Below are positions 43,064-55,352 of a stretch of 64,000 nt of DNA, piece after piece. The notes under the pieces were generated by a model. The model searched no databases. It saw only the letters and a program-made list of their open reading frames with translations, and had not been told where the DNA came from. Made by a program: the position numbers and the translations under genes. Every line of letters begins with the position of its first letter. Position 1 is the first letter of the stretch. Source of the stretch: Luzula sylvatica (Eukaryota; Streptophyta; Magnoliopsida; Poales; Juncaceae); NCBI GenBank assembly GCA_946800325.1, contig OX326959.1:32712527-32776526 (forward strand), given 5' to 3'.

Positions 43064-46000
43064 AATATTTTAATATCATGTATAATAATATAATATAAAT
43101 GTGAAATATCATGGATAAATGTAACCTTATAAAACATGATAAATATACATACAAATGTTTTGGAAAACAATGTGATATGTATAATATCACCTTTTCTCTT
43201 TGGATTTAATTATGTGAAAAAAATAGAAAATTAATCATGAGAAAAAAGTAGTATGTTTAGGCAAAATATTAATTATGAAAAAAACTCAAATACATCAAAA
43301 ATAGAAAACTACTCATAAATGAATTTAATTATAATATACTATGTTATGATATACTAGAACGAACTTATGATGACTTAGTTTTGAAATTAGTGGTAAATAG
43401 TATATAATAGTATATAATTATAATTATAATAATAATAATTATTATTATTATTTGGAATTGTGATTCAAAAAATTATTTAACTACATTATGTGTATAATTT
43501 TTCTAATGCATATCCTTTAAACCGTTATTCACATTAACCAAATTCATTTTCAACTATTTTTTCATTACTTAAAATTCTAATTTATCAAACAATACTTGCG
43601 AGACATGAATATCCTTCGAATCCTTCATTTTTTTTAGACAATGCAAGAATCCTTCAATATCCTTCAAAATCTATACCATCAAACAACCCCCATGCGAATC
43701 TCCTTTTGAGAACATATCATGTCGTATTATATATAATTGGAAATTTTTCTGTTATAATCCATTGTAAATACAAAATGAAAAAAAAATGTGCATTTTGTGA
43801 GTTGCATTTTCGTATATACACCATCAATAAAAAAAACGGCACTTGGTATTTTTTTTATTTTGACTATTTTTTGTGCATTCCTGCACACTTCAAAATGCAC
43901 GCCTTTCTACATTCAGGTTGTATACCGTATTTAAATGTATGATATATTTTTATGTGTTAGATCTTATTTCATGTATCTTATATTTTTTAAATATATGATA
44001 TTTTTTTTAAATACATTACATATTATATTTGTTTTACATATGTGATATATTTTTGTTTGATATACCTTTTTAGATTATCATATATACATTTTAATATATT
44101 TTTATGTATGTATAATATATATTTTAAGGTAAATTTTTTTTACACGAGTGGACCATATTTATATTTTTTGTATAATAGTTTATATTTTTATTGCGACGTG
44201 TATTTGGAGTGCACAAATACGATTAAAAAAAAATCAAACTGTCACGTGTCGTGTTTTTATTAATGACGTGCATTTATAGTGTACACTCATGAATGCATTG
44301 GTTGATTCCATTCGAAATATCCTGTAAAAAGAAAAGAAAAAAAAAGTCTAATTTTGATTTCTTATCTTTTGTTAAAAATTCAATTTAGTCTCTAATGTTT
44401 TTGATTTGGTCAATCAAGTTCCTTATAATTAGCAGTTCATTTTATTTTATGATAAGGAAAACTGTATCCATACTTTAATTTTATAATTTCTAAAAAGCAA
44501 TAAAATACTAATATATTAATTAATTTGATGAACTTTTCAAAAGTATACAATTTTTCCAAAAACAATATATATTTCAAATGATCATGTATTTTTTCCTATG
44601 ATTTATTTTCTTTCAAATTGTTTTTTTTTCATGATTTTTTTTTAATTCAAATAATTATGTTTTCAAGATAAAATGCGACACATGTAATAATATTTTATTT
44701 ATTGTAATAGATACATAATTGATTGTTATATCTAAATTACCAAATAAAAATAGAGATGACATGTTACTATTTTCATAAAAACTGACTGGCCCGTTAATAA
44801 AAATATGTAAGCCTAATATTATATTCATTCACATTATCTTTATAACTGCCACACAAAATTTCTTCTCTCGAAATTTGCATTTCTCATGTAGTATCAAAAT
44901 CTTAAATCATGAGATTTGTATTTCTCACACAATAGTGTGTGGACAATTCATATCATACGTGTGATTTTGGCTTTTATTATAATCCGAACTAATGTTTTTA
45001 TTATCTCTTAAACAGAGACAACAACATTTATGTTTTTGTTTTATTATCCAAGAAAATTTTAGCACCACCTAAACAAAAATTGTACTCTTTCAGGAAACTT
45101 GAGATTTTTTTTGAACAAGTTATTAAAACATTGGAGGAAATTAAATATGAAAAAAGAATTAAATCGAGTTCGAAATGGTTCCTCTAAATAGTGTTCCTGT
45201 ATAATTGGATGCTACACTGCTTTCAAATAATTACACAAATACAATTTAAAGAAAAATAACCTAGATCTGCATAAAGTAGGACTATTAAAAATACTGACTA
45301 TTCATGAAGTTGTGTGTTCCAGGCCCATTAAAATGGAGTCTCCCTTAACTATTGTAGGATTGTAAAAGTAATTAAACTTGACCGAGTCATGTCCTCGCAG
45401 AGCTCGAAATGTCTTCGAGCTTTGTTCCTTATATCTCGAGTTAAGTCTGTCCAGATCGGTTCGTTACCATTTATTACTTTTCGATAAAATAAATAAAATC
45501 TTAGACTAATTACTCGGGTATTTATTTAATATATTAATACGAAAGGAGTTCACATAGTTTTCTTAATTTGTTGTTTGTTGTTATTTTATTTATTTACTTT
45601 GAAAAAAAAAATGAACTCGACTTATCTCATATTTGATATATTAATATTAAAGTAAAATTTTAAATAATTAACTAAATATTTAATTGCATAGTATTTTTAG
45701 AGTAATTCTACACAATATTCTCTCGTTGCATGATTGCAAGATGTTAATCATACATTAAATATTGTATTAATACCATAAAATTAATTATATTATTTCAGTC
45801 CAAATCTTACACTTCATCATTATGTTGTCAATCATGCAACGGGAACATATTGGGTAGAATTACTCATATCACTACTGCAGCCTATTACTTAATTAATTAT
45901 GTTCATACTTTATAACTCACTACACTCGTAAAACCATTTGACAAATGTTCATAACATGCATATTTTTTCAATTTTCTAAATCAAATGTACACTTATATGT

Positions 46001-46320
46001 AGGGATGTGAACATTTCGTAATATCCAACCGAACCCTAACCGTATCCGAAAAATATATGTATTCAAACGAATACCAAATACGAATATTAGATTCAAATAT
46101 TTACATATTCGGATACTAATATTAGTCATACATGTATAATCATTATATTTTGTTGTTGCTTTTTTAATTTTTTTTGTTATCTTGTTTGTGATTTTTATGA
46201 TTGGTTTAATTAATGATGCTTGAATATTTCGAACAAAAAAAATATTTATTTGTTGGTTGACATGATAATTTTTGTATATATTCATAATATTTATAATTGT
46301 TTAAAGTATTATTTAAAAGA
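43064..46320. other. AT-rich intergenic region
   Basis: No gene recognised in 3.2 kb. At 44345-44445 there is a diverged copy of the TCAAGTCACTAATGTTTTGA repeat seen in the arms at 46321 and 55980. At 45999-46110 TAGGGATGTGAACATTTCG resembles the hAT-MITE end at 49541 but lacks a partner end. Short open frames are AT-driven. Confidence 0.5.
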
Positions 46321-46625
46321 AAATCTAATGATTTTGGTCCTTTTCTCAATCAAGTCACTAATGTTTTGATTTGGCCAATCAAATTTCTTATATTTTTATA
46401 TATTAAAAATATTTATAATTTTTAAAATACTGTTTAAAAAAGTCTAATTTTTGATCTTTTACTCGATCAAGTCACTAATGTTTTGATTTGATCAAGCAAG
46501 TCTCTTACATTTTTAATTTGATTCAATTGAATTCTTCAATCCATTAACTAATGACTGGGCGGTTAAGATGTGACGTGATAACCCATGACATGACATATTT
46601 GATAACCTGACAACATAATTTATTT
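46321..46625 (+). repeat. Left arm of a long inverted repeat around the LTR nest
   Basis: Two diverged internal units of about 105 bp (GATCAAGTCACTAATGTTTTG twice), then TTTAATTTGATTCAATTGAA and GACATGACATATTTGATAAC. The reverse complement of 55980-56300 matches in the same order, so the LTR element probably landed in the middle of a long-TIR element. Confidence 0.6.
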
Positions 46626-47316
46626 TATTTTAAAAAAATGTCTAAGTTAAGTTGTGAGACGTTATAACACTGTTATTTAATACATCATGAGATTGCGTTT
46701 TAAATATACACTTTGTTATTTGCATTATTGCGTCGCTATTTAATTCTTTTAAAAAAATACATGATTTAATAGATCTACGACAAGATTTAATAAAATAATT
46801 TATTTTGTAATGTCATCAAACATTTTTCATATTGGATTAGTTGAACTTTACTGAACTAGGCATTTGACTAGTCAAGTGTCCATTCCAATCTGTCATTCAT
46901 TCAAGTCGGGATTCTCCCGCGGTACTAGAGAAGACACTAGGCGCTATCAATCTGATCCTCTAAGGAAGAAGTTTTCTCTTCCAATTCTACGAGCCATGAC
47001 TTATTTGTAGGGTTACGTACGCTTCTATCAAAGTGTGCAGCGGAAGTTTGTTACGCATGCGTAACCTAATTCTACCGGGATCACGCCCGAAAACCACCGA
47101 AAAAGGAAGAGTTTCGGAGAATTACCTCGTACAAGTTAGTACGTGATGCCTTCTTCTCCAAATCGGGCAACTTTCTCCAAATCGTACTCGTGCTATGCCT
47201 CTAGGCGTGTTGAACCTTCTCCAAGGATCGCTAGTGCAATCCCTCTACCCGTATCCACCTTGATTTCGACCGATCGGAAACCGTCGACGCCGTTCTAGTC
47301 GCCGTCACGATCACTT

Positions 47317-48600
47317 TGTTGGTTAATTCTAACCTAGAGGGGGGGTAAATGTGGTAATCTAACGTACACTTACTTTAAATGATACCCTAATTTACGTTGC
47401 GGAAATAATAATAATTTAGATGATAAAGATGATAAAGAAGATACCGTACTAACACTTGAACACAAGATGTTTGTTTACGAAGTTCGGTAGGTGGTTGCTA
47501 TGTAGCTTTAACTCACCCTTTACTCGCTTAATTGACCGACTCAATTATTTGCGAGTACCTACGTCTCCGGGAATGCCTTGTGCCTCTTTTTGGCTTTCGA
47601 TTGAATTCCAACTCACTCGATTACAAGGTGTCGCCTAGATCGATTTACATGCTTTCTGTCGATCTATAGCTTAGGCTCTTTACACTTTGTTGCACTAGCC
47701 TATTAGAATTTTTCACTAATCGAGCTACAACGTGATCGGTCACGTGAGTGGGATACGATTAGTGGAGGATTTGGAAAGTAGATCAACGATATAAAGAGGG
47801 TTTCTCAAGCTATCAATGGATATGGATAATCAAAGCTTAGGTTTTCTCTCTTTTGGTTTTTAAAGTTTGAAAGTGGAGAAGTGAGAGAGAGAAGCCCTAG
47901 AAGGATTCTATTTATACTCTCTATAGAAATCCTTCAGAAAACTGCCAGTGCGTTCGAACGCACAATGTTCGTTCCGAACGCACTTGCAGTTTGTACTAGC
48001 CGTTTCAAAATAACGTGCAAGTATATTTATGGGTCCGTTCGAACGGATAAAGTCCGTTCATAACGGACTCAATTATACATTGCATTTTGTGTTCACAGAA
48101 GGGATTGTCCGTTCAACGCACTTAACTGGTGGGTGAACGGATTCTAAATGTCCGTTCGAACGTACATGTTTGTTCGTTCGAACGTACATGTTTGTTCGTT
48201 CGAACGCACACAATCCTGTGAGTGGGATATGGTTCTTATCAAGATATAATATTTTGATATGTGGCAAATCCGTTCTGAACGGACTTTGAGTTCGTTCAGA
48301 ACACACTTTATGCTTGATTGAACTCTTTGTTATTTTGAACATGATTTTACTTGAGATCTACTAGGTTTCTACCTATGGTTTATTTGTGGCGCATCCCACT
48401 CACGGAAGGCTTCAACATCTTGATTCTTGATGTATTCCAATGGCCTTCCTTGTGTTCTTCTTGTCTTGTTCATCTTGAGACTTCACAAACCCTCCTTCAT
48501 CTTCGTATCGTACCTATGTTATCCTGCACTTTTCTGGATGTATACGTTAGTAATGACAGTGTTTTGAAATGATCAAACTATCAGGAAATTTGAACCAACA
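47317..48600. mobile_element. Solo LTR, nested in the 3' LTR
   Basis: 1284 bp from TGTTGGTT to GAACCAACA, flanked by the perfect 5-bp duplication CACTT (47312-47316 and 48601-48605). The other LTR copy at 55353 has the uninterrupted sequence TCACTTCTCTC, proving the boundaries. Contains many TTCGAA-centred palindromes. No coding region; remnant of an unequal exchange between two LTRs. Confidence 0.95.
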
Positions 48601-49540
48601 CACTTCTCTCAAGAACTTGCTCGAATCTCCCTCTCAATCTCACTAGATCTAATCTCTTGTGTGGAAGAAGAAGAGAGAGAAAATCCGGCGGCTCAAAACC
48701 CTAGGTTGCAAATGGCTTAACCTAAAAATGAAATCAGAACTCTATATATATAGGAAATAGACTGCTGAGTCCGTTCCGAACGAACTCAGTTCGTTCCGAA
48801 CGACTCAGCAGCTCTGACTATCACGAATTAGTTCGTTCCGAACGCACAAAAGAGTTCGTTCGAACGGACTCAGTTCTGACTGCAGATTTGCCATATGTCC
48901 AACATATGTTGTGAGATCGAATCTCACGTGATTCCATTTTTGTTTGTCCAACAAACGTATTGGTGAGCATTTTCTTGAGAATCCGATATATTACGAAATC
49001 TTGGTGTGACCGTGTAGGTTCGTCTAAGACTGGTAGTGGATATAGTAGCAATCCACAAGGTATTGCGAGCACTAGACTGCCGTTAATACTTACCCAAAAT
49101 TAACACGAAAAAGGTGGAGAACACCTTTATGAAGATGCAGTACATCTTCATACCTAGCTCAGATAAGTGTTACTAGTCCTCTTGTTCGCGATATCTTCTG
49201 ATCAAAAGAGTCATGGTGAAGCCTAAGACTTCAAGTCATCCTCTATTCTTTTTGATCAGATATACTCTTTTCCGATAAGAATTAGATTGATAATTACAAT
49301 GCGAACTCCATTTGTTCCATCGAGCTTGGCCAAGCATTTCATCAATCTCAATTCAATCGAGGGGCCCGAGAGATATCTCCCTCTATCCTTTTTCAAGGTT
49401 AGAAATGAACAATTCCTATCTTGCAATCTCACATCCTTTGCCTATGCTAAAAACAATACCCAATAGTAATCACTGCTACACAGTTACGCGTAGGGTCAAT
49501 TATATCAAAGCATTGCCTTTTCACATACTAGGTATCCTTG

Positions 49541-50207
49541 TAGGGATGTCAATGGGTTGGGTAATACCCGTGTCCGACGGGTATCCGACCCGGGCGGGTC
49601 GGGTAATACCCGATTGAGCCTACCCGCGGGTCGAGTATTACCCGATTAAATAATACCCGACATGGGTACGGGTAGGGTATGGGTGAGGTCGTACCCGACC
49701 CATGGGTATACCCGACCCGAACCCGATCCTTAATAACCCTTGTTATATTAATATTTTTATATATTTTTTATTATTTTTTCCTGTTTTTTTAATGATTTTA
49801 ATCTATTTTTGTACTGTTTTTATTACACAATTTATTATTATTTGTTTAGTAAATAAAACTAAAATAAATAAGTTCCTAGATTTATGTTTATTTATATATT
49901 TTTTATCGCGTTTCGACCAATTTTAATTTCATAATACATTTTCTACCTAAAAATATTTGTTGTGTATTTTCCGATATTATTATGTTATGTGGTGATATTT
50001 TAATTTGAAAATATATATTTTTCGTTAATATATTTTAATATTTTTGTATATAATTAGGTATGGGTAAAAATTTCCCGTGGGTACTAAACGGGGCGGGTAA
50101 AATTACCCGTTTAGTTGACGGGTCGGGTATGGGTATTACCCGATTAAGGTGGGTAAGGGTATGGGTGAGCCTATACCCGACCCGAACCCGACCCATTGAC
50201 ATCCCTA
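49541..50207. mobile_element. hAT-type MITE, TAGGGATGTCAATGGGT family
   Basis: 667 bp with perfect 17-bp inverted ends TAGGGATGTCAATGGGT / ACCCATTGACATCCCTA and a perfect 8-bp target duplication TATCCTTG (49533-49540, 50208-50215). Both subterminal regions carry many GGGTA/TACCCGA repeats in both orientations, typical of hAT transposase sites. AT-rich centre, no transposase. Confidence 0.95.
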
Positions 50208-50767
50208 TATCCTTGAGACCACTCAAGTATGAAGAACCAAAACGCACTATCTGGATATGAGTTCGTCTCCAATGACTATAACCATGTCACAAACTCATAT
50301 AGTGGTCAGTCCAATATACGACGCCGCGTATATCCATATTCTAGAATCGACGCTACCGTCCCAGATCAGTAAAACCTGATCATCTCATCTACGAATATGC
50401 CAGTGTATGTAAAAGTCTCCATTCAGTGAATGGACTACCTGGTTCAAACCTATGAACAACTTTATACACCAGGGACGTTTTAGAATTATATTCATTCCGT
50501 TTAGTGGTTTTACTATCATTCAATTGACGAATCAATATGCCAGACTATGACCATGCAACATATTATTCTCAACTGACTCGATGCACTAAACTAGAATAAA
50601 ATTCAAGGTCTATCCGATTATTATAATCGAATAACCTCTCACACACTTTCTTGTTATTTAAAAATTTTGAAATATGAAGGTTTAGGTCATATGTTGAATA
50701 GTAATATAGATATCTGTTTCTCAAACAAATACAATCCAAATAACACGCCTAGGGCATAATAAATGTT

Positions 50768-50875
50768 CTCCCACTTGCACTAGGGCATAATAAATGTTCT
50801 CCCACTTGCACTAGGCAGATGTAATCTCCTTATGCAATGAGAAACATAAATGTTCTCCCACTTGCACTAGGCTGA
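50768..50875. repeat. Triplicated polypurine-tract-like segment
   Basis: The phrase ATGTTCTCCCACTTGCACTAGG occurs three times (starts near 50773, 50800 and 50849), the first two as GGGCATAATAA-containing repeats. On the minus strand this is the PPT and 3' LTR start of the copia element, apparently duplicated locally. The first copy is taken as the LTR border. Confidence 0.6.
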
Positions 50876-50961
50876 TCGAATCCCCTTGTGCAATGAGAAA
50901 CATAAATAAAACACCCAATCTAACACTACGATAGATATCCCAATCCTATCGCCCAAGCATG

Positions 50962-53900
50962 CTACTTATGCTTGGCACGTGTATGAGAATGTATGAGAGC
51001 CAACACATCTTTCGATCTTTCTCCTTTCTTGGAGAAAGGTGTCTTTGTCATCTTACCCATCAAACAAGATTCGCAATTTTCTATTGACTCTAAGTCAAAA
51101 GAATCTAGCACTCCATCCTTTTGGAGTCTAGCAATGTGTTTCTCGTTTATGTGTCCGAGACGACAATGCCATGAGTATGTTTCATTAGTTTGAGTAGTAT
51201 TTATGTTATAAATGGACTGATTATTGTTGTTATTTTCTAAATCCAAGACATATAGACCATTTTCTACTAGAACATTACTAAAGAAAATGTCATCCTTGCA
51301 AATAAAACAATCGTTAGTACCAATAACCAATTCATATCCATTCGCAACAAGTCTCGAAATAGAAATAATACTCCCACTCAAAGTAGGTACATAACAACAA
51401 TTATTCAAAACGAATATAAGTCCATTTGGCAAAGTTAAATCATACGTCCCTTCAGCTAATGTGGCTACTCGAGCTGCATTCCCGACGCGTAAATTAACTT
51501 CGCCACGAATCAAAGATCTTCTACTTCTTAGGCCCTGCATATTATTACAAATATCAGTCCCACATCCAGTGTCCAACACTCATGATGGTGAAGTAAAGAA
51601 ATGAGATTCGATAACTGAAATAACTGATGCCGATGTGTCCAAGGAAGCGGTCTTTTGCTTGCTCTCCCTCAGGAAGATCTCGCAATCACGCTTCCAATGC
51701 CCCTCCTCGAGGCAATGGAAACACTTCTTGTCATCCTTGCTCATAGACTTAGGCGCAACCTTGTTGCCCTTTGCCTTCTTGTTTTTGTTCCCATTGCTTG
51801 GACTCTGATAACGGTCTTTTTGCACGTCTAAAACACGTATCGTTGTTTTAAAGTCCCGTAATATCAAACAAGTGAATTATATGGTTGTATAGCAGAAAAT
51901 AATAGATTCGTTCCACGGGGAGCTATTGCGTCAAAATATGATTAAAATTCAGATCTTTAAAATAATTATTTCGAAGTTTCCAAAATTAATGAAAATTTGT
52001 GTAGAGATAGGTCTGAATATTATCAAATTTATCCTAAAATTTCAAACAATTTGGACAACGGAATAAAAAGTTATTAACGAATTACAATCAGATCTCTGAA
52101 GAACTGTCCCTGGAAACAGCAGGTTTTCAATTTAAGGTACAATTTTCAAAGACTCATATCAATTCGAATATTTCATGAAATTCAACGATTCAAAAAGTTC
52201 CCGAAACAAGAAATCAAGATCTATGCAATGAAAGAAACAATTTTAACTTTCCAGATCTAGAATATACAGAATTAGGTTAAACAAGAATATATACTGGATT
52301 TCTGAGTTAGTTTTCTATTTGAAGTTTTTAAATTAAGTTTGGTTCTAGATTCGTTTTGGAAAATAATTAAACTGAGATTAAGAGAATAAAGAGAAAAAGA
52401 TCAAATTTAAAAACTCAAATTAGAACAAAGATTTTTAGAATCAAACAAGTTATATTTACACAACAAATTCGAGAATTAAAAAGACTACACCTAAAACGAG
52501 AAGAAAGCTTCAACGTGATTAGAGGTACTCCTTCCTTGTGAGTGAACGATTGATGCTCGAATCGCTAGGAAACTAGGAGATTGAGCAGTTTTCTCGTCTT
52601 GAAGAAATCGACTTTCCCGGTTGAAGAAAGCTTCGAGACCGGAAATTAAGAACACGTTTTCACCGGATGAAGAAGGCTTCGAGTCCGGTTGTGGAGTGTC
52701 TCTTTTACGACTTGCTTAGATCTTTTCACCAAATGAAGAAAGCTTGAATCTGGAGATGGAGGAAATTCCCGAATTAATAAAACTTGAGTGGTTCTTGAGA
52801 GTTCTTGAGAGTGCTTGGAGAGGGAGAGAGAGAGTGAAGAAGAAAGTGAGAGAGTAAAAAGAGCATCCTGCCCCATGGGCCCTTGGGGTCTATTTATAAT
52901 GTCTTTGGAGCCTTCCCATTGGTCAAGAGATGGTTGAGAGGATTGAGGGTAGTTTGGTAATTGTAGGTGAGGAAGGCGGGCTGAATGATGGTTATAGTGT
53001 GAGTGGTTTTCGTATAGAATTTGGTGTAGACTTTTGTGTGGTAGATTTCTTGTCTCCTTCTTTATACGTGTACCGAAATGGACAGTATAATATATCAATT
53101 TTATCGGCGCGAGGAGAGGAAGACAACTACACTGTTGGAATGCCAAAAACTTTCGCCCAAAAACCTAAAATTATCAATAAAACACACTTAGTGAAGAAAT
53201 ATTCTTGCAATCTTAAATATGAACAATTATATACACAAAGTTGTCATTTGAAAGAGATAAAATCCCCAAATTATATACTAAAAATGTGCTTAATTTTCCT
53301 CTTATCAGACTCTTCCCTTCAACCACCAATACCTCCGAAGTCCTAGACTTCTTGTAATGTGGTTTCATATCATTTTCGTATGTTCACAGTATTGCGAAAA
53401 GTTGAGGAATAGTCCTTTGCATGTCTAACATGTGGAAATGCGAAACGAACGAAGCGAAACACGGTGGCAGTGACAACATGATCAAATCAGTTTGTAACTC
53501 CACCTCGAATTTCATGCCAAGCCTCTCAAGGTGATCGAAATATCCTTTCATCTTGAGAAGGTGCGAGCTAACGGGCGTACCATCTTGCATCTTGCATTGC
53601 GTCGCATTGCCAAGAACTTGATACTTCTCCACCCTTGCTTGAACCTGAAACATCTCCCTGAGTTGTTTCATAATCTCGTATGCATCATGTTTCTCAAACT
53701 GGATTTGATATTCAGGAGTCATAGTAGCCAACATGAGGCATGTGACATCATTCGAACTTTCCATAATGGTCGTATGTTCGAATACATCATCCTCAGTTGC
53801 ATCATCACCTGGCACAGGAGGGAGAGGCGTCTCCAAGACATATGCCTTTCCTTCCTGTTTCAGAACGAATCCCAGATTCCTCTGCCAGTCGAGAAAGTTC

Positions 53901-54019
53901 TTTCCGTTCATTCGTTCCCTTTCCAAAATGGAACGCAAACTAAAGCGGTTGTTACTTGGTAAAGCCATAAATTCTACAATTTTTGAAAAATAATGTAATT
54001 CAATAACGTGGTCTTTCAT
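50962..54019 (-). pseudogene. Copia gag-protease fragment, interrupted
   Basis: Gag begins at ATG 53968 (MALPSNNRFSLRSIL), a UBN2-type copia gag. It stops at TGA 53384-53382, but the same frame continues through KKSRTSEVLVVEGKS to the solo LTR at 53307, resumes at 51805 with PSNGNKNKK, shows a CX2CX4HX4C zinc knuckle (CFHCLEEGHWKRDC), stops at TGA 51582-51580 and goes on as VLDTGCG, the protease active site, then a GAG-pre-integrase segment (YSWHCRLGHINEKHIARL) to 50962. Both TGA codons fall where Trp would be expected or plausible (SWVLDTGCG is usual), fitting G-to-A decay. All downstream pol is missing. Confidence 0.88.
51806..53307. mobile_element. Solo LTR inserted in gag
   Basis: 1502 bp from TGATAACGG to CTTATCA, flanked by the perfect 5-bp duplication GACTC (51801-51805 and 53308-53312). 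Removing it and one duplication restores continuity of the gag frame. It is a different LTR family from the one at 47317. Superfamily not assigned; no coding sequence. Confidence 0.94.
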
Positions 54020-55339
54020 ATATTAAAATTTATTTTAAACAACTTGAAATACCCATTATTTTATCATTTCAAATAGCCCCCACTATTGAAACGGAGATTT
54101 GATACCTTAAATCTCATAATGGACAAGATCCTTATTTAACGTATTTCTAAGGTGACTATGGCCAACCACTCAGAAAATACGTCACGTCGGGTAGGACGGT
54201 GTCCAATCATCTCCAAGACGATTCTTGCTTTATTCGTGAGGTCCGGTATTGAGTCCAACTCAAAACCAGAGTGTGTGTACCTCACTCCTTGCCCCAAATC
54301 CTAGCCTAGCCAGCGAATTGGTCAAGTCCAAACCACAAGTGGAGTATCATTCAATCAGCGAATTGACATGCCAGACTATGGCCATGCAACACATCAATTC
54401 CTAATCAATGCATGCCTTCCTTGCTACGCACGTGTAAATCTGTGCCAGACTATGGCCATGCAACACAGATAAACAAACACTAGTCTTGAAGGTTCCACTT
54501 TGGGAGGCAATTGACTTGATAATTACGTGGGAGGATTTTCCTTTTTAAAATCATTTAATTTTATTCATTCACAAAACAAATAAAATTACGGTATAACATA
54601 TTGGCCTTTAAGTTTTATGAGCAATTATAAAACCCTAAATTCCCAACCCTAAAACCTAAGATGATCTTTTGCTTTTCTTGAAGATCCAATCTTCGTGTCG
54701 TGTTGTGTCGTCTTGCCTTGAAGGTTCCTCTTCAAAACTAAACCTATTCTACTACAACTTTGGAAGACTCACCGGTCCCCATATTAAAATAGTTTACAAT
54801 TTGGAAAGCTCACCGGCCCCCACACAACACACATACAAACATTCACAAACAATCATCCCCGTTTTAGGCTATATGCTATACCGAATCGAATTTATAATTT
54901 GGAAATTTTAAATTATTGGGCATTTTTGACATAAACAAACCAAAATTTGGCTGTCCAGAACCTTGTTCGTTCGAACGCAACCCTATGTTCGTTCGAACGC
55001 ACAAACGACACAAAAATTTCAAATTTTCAAGCTAAGTTCGTTCCGAACGAACTCCAAGTGCGTTCCGTACGAACTCCAAGTTCGTTGGAACGGACTCGGT
55101 ACTGCCAGTTTCCTCAAAACTCTGATTTATGCGCCGTTTTGTCCGAAAATCAAATTTTCAACACATCCAATCTGTTTAACACTTTAATAACATGCAAATA
55201 TCCAATATTTGATTCACTAAAGGTATTTCTATCATCAATTTTGCTCAATTTTGTGTAATTTTGCAATTTTAGCCCAAAATTCTGAAATTTCCTAAATTCG
55301 ACATAAAACATCGATTTTCGATGGTTTTAGCGAGCGATT
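54020..55339 (-). other. Leader region of the copia element
   Basis: About 1.3 kb between PBS and gag, without a long ORF. At 54962-55095 it contains five TTCGAA or TTCCGAA-centred palindromes of the type also found in both LTR families. Confidence 0.6.
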
Positions 55340-55351
55340 GCTCTGATACCA
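55340..55351 (-). other. Primer-binding site (initiator tRNA-Met)
   Basis: TGGTATCAGAGC on the minus strand, one base from the LTR end (CCCTACA). This is the canonical Ty1-copia PBS and proves minus-strand orientation of the element. Confidence 0.95.
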
Positions 55352-55352
55352 C

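Noticed and set aside
43706..44263. Two short plus-strand open frames
   Set aside because: Phe/Tyr/Ile-rich translations typical of AT-rich non-coding DNA; no start context or exon structure.
48073..48342. 89-aa open frame with RTN/ERT repeats in the solo LTR (also 54947-55258)
   Set aside because: Produced by the TTCGAACG palindromes; occurs in LTR and leader sequence.
49281..49617. Gene at 49312-49617
   Set aside because: The frame crosses from LTR sequence into the hAT MITE, so it cannot be a conserved gene.
52646..53146. Serine/leucine-rich 166-aa frame in the solo LTR
   Set aside because: CT-rich LTR sequence with a low-complexity translation; no domain seen.
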